The translations under genes and the position numbers were made by a program. The notes below the pieces were generated by a model, which saw only the letters and a list, made by a program, of their open reading frames with translations, searched no databases and was not told the origin of the DNA. Below are positions 57,112 through 64,000 of a stretch of 64,000 bases of DNA, piece by piece; position 1 is the stretch's first letter, and each line of letters begins with the position of its first letter. Origin of the DNA: Streptomyces thermodiastaticus (lineage in GTDB: Bacteria > Actinomycetota > Actinomycetes > Streptomycetales > Streptomycetaceae); NCBI RefSeq assembly GCF_014656135.1, contig NZ_BNBV01000008.1, positions 62,001 through 126,000 on the forward strand, in the 5' to 3' direction.

Positions 57112-57264
57112 CGGGCGCCCCGTGGCCCGTCACCGGTACCGCGGGTCCCCTCCCCTCCGGGCGCGACGCCCCTCACCGCCCGGAGGGGGGACGGGACAGC
57201 AGGACCCCGGCCTCGCGGCCGGGCGAGGGGGCGTCGTGCCGAGAAGTCGTGCGGAGGCGTTGGC

Positions 57265-57891
57265 ATGCGCAAGGTCAACAACGTGGCGATAGCGGCCGTC
57301 AGCACGGTCGCCCTCGGTGCCGGTGCCTGGTTGCTGCACGGCGCCGGCGTCACCCACGCCCCGCCTCAGCCGACCGCCGCCGAGGGCCTGCCCGATGCGA
57401 GCGGGCACCAGCTCTCCGCGCCCGCCCTGCCGCCGTCCCCGCCCACCCGGATACGCATACCGGTGATACGGGTGGACGCCCCGCTGATGGGCCTCGGCCT
57501 CACCCCCTCCGGCAGCCTCGACGTCCCGCCCGCGGCCGACAAGAACCTCGCGGGCTGGTACGAACGCGGCACCACCCCCGGCGAGACGGGCACCGCGATC
57601 ATCGCCGGGCACGTCGACAACACCGAAGGACCCGCCGTCTTCTACCACCTCGGCGCCCTGAAGAAGGGCCACACCATCGAAGTGGACCGCCGCGACGGCA
57701 GCGTCGCCGTCTTCACCGTGGACGCGGTGGAGGTGTACCAGGCGAAGAACTTCCCCGACCAGAAGGTGTACGGCGCGGCGAGCCGCCCCGAGCTGCGGGT
57801 GATCACCTGCGGCGGCGGCTACTCCAAGGCCACCGGCTACCAGGGCAACGTGGTCGTCTTCGCCCACCTGACCGGCCACCGGCCGCTGTAG
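57265..57891 (+). CDS. Class F sortase
   Basis: A 208-aa membrane-anchored transpeptidase. An N-terminal signal-anchor helix (VAIAAVSTVALGAGAWLL) and Pro-rich linker precede the sortase domain with His116 (TAIIAGHVDN) and Cys182 (LRVITCGGGYS). The expected Arg of the usual catalytic set is not obvious near GYQGNVVVFAHL. Class F sortases are abundant in actinobacteria with few known substrates. RBS GGAGG is 8 nt before ATG 57265. The upstream secreted protein may be its partner or substrate. Confidence 0.88.
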   Translation: MRKVNNVAIAAVSTVALGAGAWLLHGAGVTHAPPQPTAAEGLPDASGHQLSAPALPPSPPTRIRIPVIRVDAPLMGLGLTPSGSLDVPPAADKNLAGWYERGTTPGETGTAIIAGHVDNTEGPAVFYHLGALKKGHTIEVDRRDGSVAVFTVDAVEVYQAKNFPDQKVYGAASRPELRVITCGGGYSKATGYQGNVVVFAHLTGHRPL

Positions 57892-57900
57892 CACCCCGTC

Positions 57901-58073
57901 ACACCGTCCCTGTCGTCACACCGCCCCGCACACCGTCCCTGTCGTCACACCGCCCCGCACACCGTCCCTGTCGTCACACCGCCCCGCACACCGTCCCTTC
58001 GTCACACCGCCCCGCACACCGTCCCTGTCGTCCACCGCGCCCCGCACACCGTCCCTCGTCACGCCACGCCTTA
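57901..58073. repeat. 29-bp tandem repeat, about six copies
   Basis: Units starting ACACCGTCCCTGTCGTCACA occur at 57901, 57930, 57959, 57988, 58016 and 58046 (periods 29, 29, 29, 28, 30), decaying after about 58065. Because 29 is not a multiple of 3 and small indels occur, it is not a coding repeat. It fills most of the 344-nt gap between the sortase and the NirB-like gene. Confidence 0.9.
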
Positions 58074-58185
58074 CGCCGCCCCTCGTCTTGCCACGCCTCA
58101 CGCCGCCCCTCACAGCGGCCGCCCGCGCGGTCCGAGCCCCCTCACATCCCCGCGCCCGTCCCGCTGAGCGCAGCGTTCCGCGCGG

Positions 58186-58212
58186 GAAACAGAGGTGATG
58201 CGGCCGGGTAAC
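58186..58212. promoter_or_regulatory. Possible GlnR-type half-sites upstream of the nitrite operon
   Basis: GAAAC at 58186-58190 and GTAAC at 58208-58212, 22 bp apart, 24-50 nt before the ATG of the NirB-like gene. Same spacing and distance as upstream of the nitrate reductase gene. Nitrogen control is known for nirB in Streptomyces; the site itself is inferred. Confidence 0.35.
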
Positions 58213-58235
58213 GTCCACGCCGCACGCTGCCGTGC

Positions 58236-59600
58236 ATGACCTCGAACGCGCGCGTGGTGGTGATCGGCGCCGGCCTGGCGGGGGTGACCCTGGCCCGGCG
58301 GCTCGCCGAGCTGGGCACACAGGCGCTGGTCGTCGGCGAGGAGGAGCACCCTCCGTACAACCGGGTGCTGCTCGCCGAGGTGCTGGCCGGCCGGTACGGC
58401 CCCGAGGTGATCGCGCTGCCGGCGCCGGCGGAACTGGTCCGGGGCCGGGTCACCGGGATCGACCGGGCCGCCCGCACCGTGCACTGCGCCGACGGCACCT
58501 CGATCGGCTACGGCACGCTCGTGCTGGCCACCGGCTCCAACCCGGTGCTGCCCGCGCTGCCGGGCCTGTTCGCCCCCGGCCACCGGCTACCCGAGGGCGT
58601 CCACGCCTTCCGCACCCTGGACGACTGCCTGCGCATGTCCGCGGCCGTCCGGCCGGGGGTGCGGGCGGTGGTCGTCGGCGGCGGGCTGCTCGGCGTGTCC
58701 GCGGCCCGCGCCCTGGCCGTGCGCGGCGCCCAGGTGCTCCTCACCCAGCAGGCCGGACGGCTCATGGAGCGCCAGCTCGACCCGGACGCGTCCGCGCTGG
58801 TCGAGCGGCATCTGACCGAGCTGGGCGTCGAGGTGCACACCGAGTGCCGGGTGCGGGACGTGCACTGTCCGGGCGGCGCGGTCCGGTCGGTCCGGCTGGC
58901 CGACGGCTATGCGCTCGACGCCGATCTGGTCGTCCTGGCCTGCGGAGTGCGCCCGCGCACCCGGCTCGCCGAGAAGGCCGGGCTCGCCGTCCGGCAGGGA
59001 ATCGTCGTCGACGACGAGCTGCGCACCGGCGACCCGCACATCCACGCCGTCGGGGACTGCGCCGAGCACGACGGCACCGTCTACGGCCTCGCCGTGCCCG
59101 CCCTCGACCAGGCCGGTGTCCTCGCCCAGCTGCTCTCCGGCACCCGCACCACCGGCTACACCGGCACCCGCTCCCTCACCCGCCTCACCCTGACCGCATC
59201 CACGCCCGCACCCGCACCCGGCGGACCGGCCGCCGTCACCGAACCGGCCACCGCCACCGTCACCGCACCCGGCACCCCGGCCGCCACCACCGAACCGGCC
59301 ACCGCCACCGAGCCCGCACCCACCCCCACCGGCACCGCTGCCCCCTCCCCCGCCGCCCTGGACGTCGCCGCCTTCGGCGAGACGGTCCCGCTGCCCGGTG
59401 ACGACGTGGTGCGGCTCGCCGATGCCACCCGCGGCACCTACCGGAAGGTCGTCGTCCGCGGTGACCGCCTGGTGGGCGGGGTGCTGGTCGGCGAACTCGG
59501 CACCGTCGGCACGCTCGCTGGGGCCTGGGAGTCGGCGGAGCCGCTCCCGGCGGAGGGCGGCGGGCTGCTTCATCTGCTCACCACCGTTGGAGGCTCCTGA
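58236..59600 (+). CDS. NirB-like FAD/NAD-dependent reductase with low-complexity insertion
   Basis: A 454-aa flavoprotein matching the N-terminal reductase half of NirB: VVIGAGLAGVTLARRLAELG, VLATGSNPVLPALPG, VVGGGLLGVSAARALA, and IHAVGDCAEHDGTVYG. It lacks the siroheme/Fe-S half. Residues about 322-373 are a Thr/Ala/Pro-rich stretch (repeats of TEPATAT) inserted between TRLTLT and LDVAAFGE; in NirB next door the equivalent KLLGVDVASFG is continuous. It may pass electrons to NirB or nitrate reductase. Its stop directly abuts the nirB ATG. Confidence 0.85.
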   Translation: MTSNARVVVIGAGLAGVTLARRLAELGTQALVVGEEEHPPYNRVLLAEVLAGRYGPEVIALPAPAELVRGRVTGIDRAARTVHCADGTSIGYGTLVLATGSNPVLPALPGLFAPGHRLPEGVHAFRTLDDCLRMSAAVRPGVRAVVVGGGLLGVSAARALAVRGAQVLLTQQAGRLMERQLDPDASALVERHLTELGVEVHTECRVRDVHCPGGAVRSVRLADGYALDADLVVLACGVRPRTRLAEKAGLAVRQGIVVDDELRTGDPHIHAVGDCAEHDGTVYGLAVPALDQAGVLAQLLSGTRTTGYTGTRSLTRLTLTASTPAPAPGGPAAVTEPATATVTAPGTPAATTEPATATEPAPTPTGTAAPSPAALDVAAFGETVPLPGDDVVRLADATRGTYRKVVVRGDRLVGGVLVGELGTVGTLAGAWESAEPLPAEGGGLLHLLTTVGGS

Positions 59601-62219
59601 ATGTCCACGGACACCCGCGCGGACACCCCGACGATCGTCCTCGTCGGCCACGGCATGGTCGGCCAGCGCTTCCTGGAGGCGCTCGCCGAGCGCGGCCTGA
59701 CCGCGACGCACCGCGTGGTCGTGCTGGGCGAGGAGTCGCGCCCCGCCTACGACCGGGTCCAGCTCACCTCGTACTTCTCCGGCCGGACGCCCGAGGAGCT
59801 GTCCCTGACCGACCCGCGGTTCCTCGCCGACCACGGGATCGAGCTGCACCTCGGCGACCCGGCCGAGACGATCGACCGGGAGCGGCGCACCGTCACCACC
59901 CGCTCCGGGCGGGTCGTCGGCTACGACACGCTGGTGCTGGCCACCGGTTCGGTGCCCTTCGTGCCGCCGGTGCCGGGCAAGGACGCCACCGGCTGCTTCG
60001 TCTACCGCACCGTCGACGATCTGCTCGCCATCGAGGAGTACGCGCGGACCAGGGCCGGCACGGGTGCCGTGGTCGGCGGCGGCCTGCTGGGGCTGGAGGC
60101 GGCCGGGGCCCTGAAGGGGCTCGGGCTGCGGACGCACATCGTGGAGTTCGCGCCGCGGCTGATGCCGGCGCAGGTCGACGAGGGCGGCGGGGCGGCGCTG
60201 CTGCGCACCGTCGAGGGCATGGGGCTGGCCGTGCACACCGGCGCGGGCACCCAGGAGATCCTCACCGGCGCCGACGGCGCGGTGCGGGGGATGAGGCTGT
60301 CGGACGGCTCGGAGATCGCCACCGACATGGTGGTCTTCTCCGCCGGTGTCCGCCCGCGCGACCAGCTGGCCCGGGCCTGCGGCCTCCAGGTCGGCGAGCG
60401 CGGCGGCATCGCCGTCGACGCGCGGTGCCGCACGGTCACCGACCCGCGGGTGTTCGCGATCGGCGAGTGCGCGCTGGCGGTGGACGGCCGGGTGTACGGG
60501 CTGGTGGCGCCCGGTTACGAGCAGGCGGAGACCGCGGCGGCCGCCCTCGCCGGGGACGCGGCGGCGGCGTTCACCGGCGCCGATCTGTCCACCAAGCTGA
60601 AACTGCTCGGCGTGGACGTGGCCTCCTTCGGCGACGCGCACGGCACCGGCGAGGACTGCCTGGAGGTGGTCTGCTCCGACTCGCGGGCGGGCCTGTACAA
60701 GAAGCTGGTCGTCGGCCGGGACGGCACGCTGCGCGGCGGCATCCTGGTCGGGGACGCGGAGGCGTACGGCACGCTGCGGGCGCTGATCGGCACGGTGCCG
60801 CCCGTCGCCCCCGAGTCGCTGGTGCTGCCCGCCGGTGCGGGCGCCCCGGCGCAGCTCGGCCCGGCGGCCCTGCCCGACGACGCGGTGATCTGCTCCTGCC
60901 ACAACGTCACCAAGGGCACGATCCGCGGCGCGGTCACCGAGCACCGGTGCACCTCGGTGCCCGAGGTGAAGAAGTGCACCCGGGCCGGCACCGGCTGCGG
61001 CTCCTGCGTGAGGGCCCTCACCCAGCTGGTCGACGCCGAGCTGGCGGCGAGCGGTGTCGAGGCCGACACGGGGCTGTGCGGCTGCTTCCCGCAGACCCGG
61101 CAGGAGCTGTACGAGATCGTGCTGGCGCTGCGGCTGACGTCGTACCAGGAGCTGCTGGACCGCTACGGCCGCGAGGAGGCGCGCGGCGGCGACGGCTGCG
61201 AGGTGTGCAAGCCGGCGGTGGCCTCGATCATCGCCTCGCTGGCCCCGGTGATCGGCGCGAGCGGGTACGTGCTGGACGACGAGCAGGCCGCGCTGCAGGA
61301 CACCAACGACCACTTCCTGGCCAACCTGCAGAAGAACGGCTCGTACTCCGTGGTGCCGCGCATCCCGGGCGGTGAGATCGCGCCGGAGAAACTGATCGTC
61401 CTCGGGGAGATCGCCCGGGACTTCGGCCTCTACACGAAGATCACCGGCGGTCAGCGCATCGACATGTTCGGCGCCCGGGTCGAGCAGCTGCCGCTGATCT
61501 GGGCGCGGCTGGTGGACGCCGGGTTCGAGTCGGGGCACGCCTACGGCAAGTCGCTGCGCACGGTGAAGTCCTGCGTCGGCTCCGCCTGGTGCCGGTACGG
61601 CGTGCAGGACTCGGTGCGCATGGCGATCGACCTGGAGCTGCGCTACCGGGGGCTGCGCTCCCCGCACAAGCTGAAGGCGGCCGTCTCCGGCTGCGCCCGG
61701 GAGTGCGCGGAGGCCCGGTCGAAGGACTTCGGGGTGATCGCCACCGCGAGCGGCTGGAACCTGTACGCCGGCGGCAACGGCGGCGCCACGCCGCGCCACG
61801 CCGACCTGCTGGCGCAGGATCTGTCGGACGCGGAGCTGGTGCGCCTGATCGACCGGTTCCTGATGTTCTACCTGCGTACCGCCGACCGTCTGGAGCGCAC
61901 CAGTGCGTGGCTGGAGCGGATCCCGGGCGGCCTGGACCATGTGCGGGACGTGGTGGTGCACGACTCGCTCGGCATCTGCGACGAGCTGGAGTCGTTGATG
62001 GCCGCGCATGTCTCCCACTACCGCGACGAGTGGGCTCAGACCCTGAAGGACCCGGAGAAACTGGCCCGGTTCGTGTCGTTCGTGAACGCCCCCGGCACCC
62101 CCGACCCGGTCGTCGGCTTCGTGCCCGAACGGGACCAGATGAAGCCCGACCTGCCGCTGCTGTCGATCGGCCTGCGGCGTAGTGAGGACGACGTTCTGGA
62201 AGGAAGCGCTCAGCGATGA
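59601..62219 (+). CDS. nirB: Nitrite reductase large subunit NirB
   Basis: Six-electron reduction of nitrite to ammonium with NADH. The 872-aa protein has FAD and NAD Rossmann motifs (VLVGHGMVGQRFLEALAE, AVVGGGLLGLEAAGAL), a BFD-like [2Fe-2S] domain (Cys431, Cys433, Cys466, Cys469), and the siroheme/[4Fe-4S] domain with Cys658, Cys664, Cys698 and Cys702 (SCVGSAWC, VSGCARECAE). All ligands are present. Coupled to nirD by a 4-nt overlap. Confidence 0.96.
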   Translation: MSTDTRADTPTIVLVGHGMVGQRFLEALAERGLTATHRVVVLGEESRPAYDRVQLTSYFSGRTPEELSLTDPRFLADHGIELHLGDPAETIDRERRTVTTRSGRVVGYDTLVLATGSVPFVPPVPGKDATGCFVYRTVDDLLAIEEYARTRAGTGAVVGGGLLGLEAAGALKGLGLRTHIVEFAPRLMPAQVDEGGGAALLRTVEGMGLAVHTGAGTQEILTGADGAVRGMRLSDGSEIATDMVVFSAGVRPRDQLARACGLQVGERGGIAVDARCRTVTDPRVFAIGECALAVDGRVYGLVAPGYEQAETAAAALAGDAAAAFTGADLSTKLKLLGVDVASFGDAHGTGEDCLEVVCSDSRAGLYKKLVVGRDGTLRGGILVGDAEAYGTLRALIGTVPPVAPESLVLPAGAGAPAQLGPAALPDDAVICSCHNVTKGTIRGAVTEHRCTSVPEVKKCTRAGTGCGSCVRALTQLVDAELAASGVEADTGLCGCFPQTRQELYEIVLALRLTSYQELLDRYGREEARGGDGCEVCKPAVASIIASLAPVIGASGYVLDDEQAALQDTNDHFLANLQKNGSYSVVPRIPGGEIAPEKLIVLGEIARDFGLYTKITGGQRIDMFGARVEQLPLIWARLVDAGFESGHAYGKSLRTVKSCVGSAWCRYGVQDSVRMAIDLELRYRGLRSPHKLKAAVSGCARECAEARSKDFGVIATASGWNLYAGGNGGATPRHADLLAQDLSDAELVRLIDRFLMFYLRTADRLERTSAWLERIPGGLDHVRDVVVHDSLGICDELESLMAAHVSHYRDEWAQTLKDPEKLARFVSFVNAPGTPDPVVGFVPERDQMKPDLPLLSIGLRRSEDDVLEGSAQR

Positions 62220-62566
62220 CCCTGGCAGTCGAGACCACCCAGGCGACGGTGCAGCTCCGGCTCGGCGACGAGTGGTTCACGGTGTGCGGGCTGGGCAGCC
62301 TGCTGCCCGGCCGCGGTGTGGCGGCGCTGCTGCCGGACGGCCGGCAGGCGGCCGTCTTCCGTGACCGTGCGGGCCGCCTGTACGCCCTCGACAACCGTGA
62401 CCCCTTCACCGGCGCCGCCGTCCTCTCCCGCGGTCTGACCGGCACCCACCGGGGCCGCCCGTTCGTCGCCTCGCCCCTGCTCAAGCAGCGGTTCGACCTG
62501 ATCTCGGGCCAGTGCCTGGACGACCAGACCGTGCGGGTGACGGCGTATCAGGTCCGGGTGGCGTGA
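62216..62566 (+). CDS. nirD: Nitrite reductase small subunit NirD
   Basis: A 116-aa Rieske-fold subunit of NADH nitrite reductase without the Rieske Cys/His ligands, as usual for NirD: YALDNRDPFTGAAVLSRGL and KQRFDLISGQCLDDQTVRV. Starts at ATG 62216 within the nirB stop (ATGA). A strong hairpin follows. Confidence 0.93.
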   Translation: MTLAVETTQATVQLRLGDEWFTVCGLGSLLPGRGVAALLPDGRQAAVFRDRAGRLYALDNRDPFTGAAVLSRGLTGTHRGRPFVASPLLKQRFDLISGQCLDDQTVRVTAYQVRVA

Positions 62567-62574
62567 CCACCCCG

Positions 62575-62610
62575 CCGGGCCGGCGCCGAGGGGTTCCGGT
62601 GCCGGCCCGG
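62575..62610. terminator. Bidirectional terminator after nirD
   Basis: CCGGGCCGGCGCC pairs with GGTGCCGGCCCGG (13 bp, one G-T) around a 10-nt loop between nirD and the convergent sugar permease gene. Confidence 0.75.
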
Positions 62611-62647
62611 CCGTGGCGGACGGCGGTGGGACGGCCGCACGGGGTGC

Positions 62648-63481
62648 TCAGTCGATGCCCGAGCGTTCCACCCCCGCCACGATCCACCGCTGGAAGCACA
62701 GGAAGACCAGCAGCAGCGGCAGGATCGACACGGCGGCCGCCAGGAACAGCTCGTGCAGGCGGACCACCTGGGCGGTGGTGAACGACGACAGGGCGACCTG
62801 CACCGTCCAGGCGCTCTGGTCCTGCCCGATGACCAGCGGCCACAGGAAGGCGTTCCAGGCGCCGATGAACACGATCGTGCCGACGGCCGCGAACACCGGG
62901 CGGGCGTTGGGCACGACGATCCGCCAGTACGTCCGCCACGGGCCGAGCCCGTCCACCTGCGCCGCGTCCTCCAGCTCCCGCGGGAAGCCCAGGAAGTACT
63001 GGCGGAAGACGAAACAGGCGAACGCCGAGAACAGGGTGGGCACGATCAGTCCGCGCAGGGTGGAGATCCAGCCCAGCGTGGACACCAGCACGAAGCTGGG
63101 CACGAAGGTGACGGCGGCGGGCACCATCAGGGTGCCGAGGACGGCGTAGAACACCGTGTCGGCGTGGCGGTAGGGGATGCGGGCGAGCCCGTAGCCCGCG
63201 AGCGAGGCCAGCAGCACGGTGCCGGCGGTGGTGGCGACGGCGATCAGCGCCGAGTCGAGCAGGGAGCGGGCGAAGGGCACGGAGGGGTCCTCGAACAGCT
63301 CCCGGACGTTGTCCCAGTGCAGTTCGGAGGGGAAGAGCGTCCACTCGGGCGAGGTGATGTCCTGCTCGGAGGACAGGCCGTTGCGCACCAGCAGATAGAA
63401 CGGGATCAGGAACAGCACGGCGAGCACGATCAGCACGACGAGCCGCAGCGCGCGCCCGGCCCGCACCAGGGCGTCATCCAT
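62648..63481 (-). CDS. Carbohydrate ABC transporter permease (MalG type)
   Basis: A 277-aa inner-membrane permease with six hydrophobic segments and the EAA loop ELEDAAQVDGLGPWRTYWRI, contacting the shared ATPase. Family CUT1, importing oligosaccharides. ATG 63481 has GGAGGAA upstream and overlaps the end of the MalF-type gene by 8 nt. The ATPase is probably MsiK elsewhere, as usual in Streptomyces. Confidence 0.9.
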   Translation of the reverse strand: MDDALVRAGRALRLVVLIVLAVLFLIPFYLLVRNGLSSEQDITSPEWTLFPSELHWDNVRELFEDPSVPFARSLLDSALIAVATTAGTVLLASLAGYGLARIPYRHADTVFYAVLGTLMVPAAVTFVPSFVLVSTLGWISTLRGLIVPTLFSAFACFVFRQYFLGFPRELEDAAQVDGLGPWRTYWRIVVPNARPVFAAVGTIVFIGAWNAFLWPLVIGQDQSAWTVQVALSSFTTAQVVRLHELFLAAAVSILPLLLVFLCFQRWIVAGVERSGID

Positions 63482-64000
63482 CCGCGTTCCTCCTTCCCAG
63501 CCCGAACCAGCGGGCCTGGCCGACCGTGACGACACCGATGATCAGCGCGAGGATGACCGCGCCGGCACTGCCCAGGCCGAGGTTCTGCCCCTGGCCGAGC
63601 GCGGTGTAGTACAGGTACACCAGCGGCGGGCGGGCGTACGGCGGGTAGCCGCGCGCGTCGGAGAGCAGGTTGTAGAACTCGTCGAAGGCCTGGAAGGCGT
63701 TGATGACGAGCAGCAGCACCACCGCCACCGAGGTGGCCCGCAGCTGCGGCAGGGTGATGTGGCGCAGCACCTGCCAGCCGGGGCGGGCGCCGTCCACGGC
63801 GGCGGCCTCGTACAGCACCGGGTCGATCCGCTGCAGCCCCGCCAGGAACAGGATCATGTAGAAGCCGGCCTGGAGCCACAGCCGCACGGTGACCACGACC
63901 AGCCAGTACCAGGGCGGGTCGGTGGTGGACAGCCAGGCGACCGGTTCGGCGCCGAAGAGGTCCAGGACGGTGTTGGCCAGGCCGAACCGGACCCCGTTGA
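63474..64000 (-). CDS. Carbohydrate ABC transporter permease (MalF type), partial
   Basis: C-terminal 175 residues of a MalF-like permease; the 5' end is beyond the window. The EAA loop YEAAAVDGARPGWQVLRHIT and terminal VILALIIGVVTVGQARWFGL are clear. It is upstream of and overlaps the MalG-type gene; a substrate-binding protein gene should lie further out. Confidence 0.9.
   Translation of the reverse strand, partial: NGVRFGLANTVLDLFGAEPVAWLSTTDPPWYWLVVVTVRLWLQAGFYMILFLAGLQRIDPVLYEAAAVDGARPGWQVLRHITLPQLRATSVAVVLLLVINAFQAFDEFYNLLSDARGYPPYARPPLVYLYYTALGQGQNLGLGSAGAVILALIIGVVTVGQARWFGLGRRNADG

Noticed and set aside
57916..58320. Minus-strand frame with repeated VRGGVTTG motifs
   Set aside because: Caused by the 29-bp tandem repeat, whose period is not a multiple of three; no start or family.

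Overview
This 64-kb window is high-GC actinobacterial chromosome and almost certainly Streptomyces: heavy third-position GC, many GTG/TTG starts, tightly overlapping operons, Tat-dependent secreted enzymes, and families typical of the genus (SAV_2336, MAB_1171c, class F sortase, HrdA, Mbl). From memory, the order matB - subtilase - mbl - ABC pair - hrdA - dnaG - dgt - nasA - nirBD follows the SCO24xx stretch of the S. coelicolor core. I recall those locus positions; I have not checked them.

Layout. 1-5.6 kb: end of an unidentified gene, then a ChvE/GguA/GguB-type sugar ABC operon with a Tat-exported aldose 1-epimerase. 5.6-7.5 kb: a lower-GC scar with a Cys-rich small ORF, a broken IS1380-type transposase, a barstar gene with an in-frame stop, and pieces of a Hint/LamG-type polymorphic toxin. 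7.5-19.7 kb: Rrf2 regulator, GH35 beta-galactosidase, an ImmA/IrrE-like - MAB_1171c - flavoprotein operon, IclR plus SMP-30, an ATP-grasp enzyme, malonyl-CoA synthetase MatB and a 19-residue hydrophobic peptide gene. 19.8-31.9 kb: a large secreted subtilase, then a four-gene Trypco1 / trypsin-VMAP / MoxR / SAV_2336 operon that looks like a complete vWA-MoxR-VMAP conflict system, then the actin-like Mbl. 31.9-37.7 kb: a TetR/oxidoreductase pair with twin operators, several small proteins, an XRE regulator, CutA and three tRNA genes.

37.9-51 kb: YtxH-like protein, xylulokinase-like kinase, a heterodimeric ABC exporter, sigma factor HrdA, primase DnaG, a flavin reductase, Dgt and a CbiX-like chelatase. 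51.15-52.16 kb: a type I-E CRISPR array of 17 repeats and 16 spacers with no cas genes in the window. 52.4-62.6 kb: nitrate assimilation (nitrate reductase, a NirB-like flavoprotein, NirB, NirD), interrupted by an arylamine N-acetyltransferase, a gamma-glutamylcyclotransferase-like protein, and a secreted protein plus class F sortase. The window ends inside a MalFG-type sugar permease operon on the minus strand.

The most notable content is the conflict operon with its multidomain vWA/pseudokinase/SARP-like protein, the toxin-immunity scar, two very small candidate peptide genes, the cas-less CRISPR array, and a low-complexity insertion inside the NirB-like flavoprotein.
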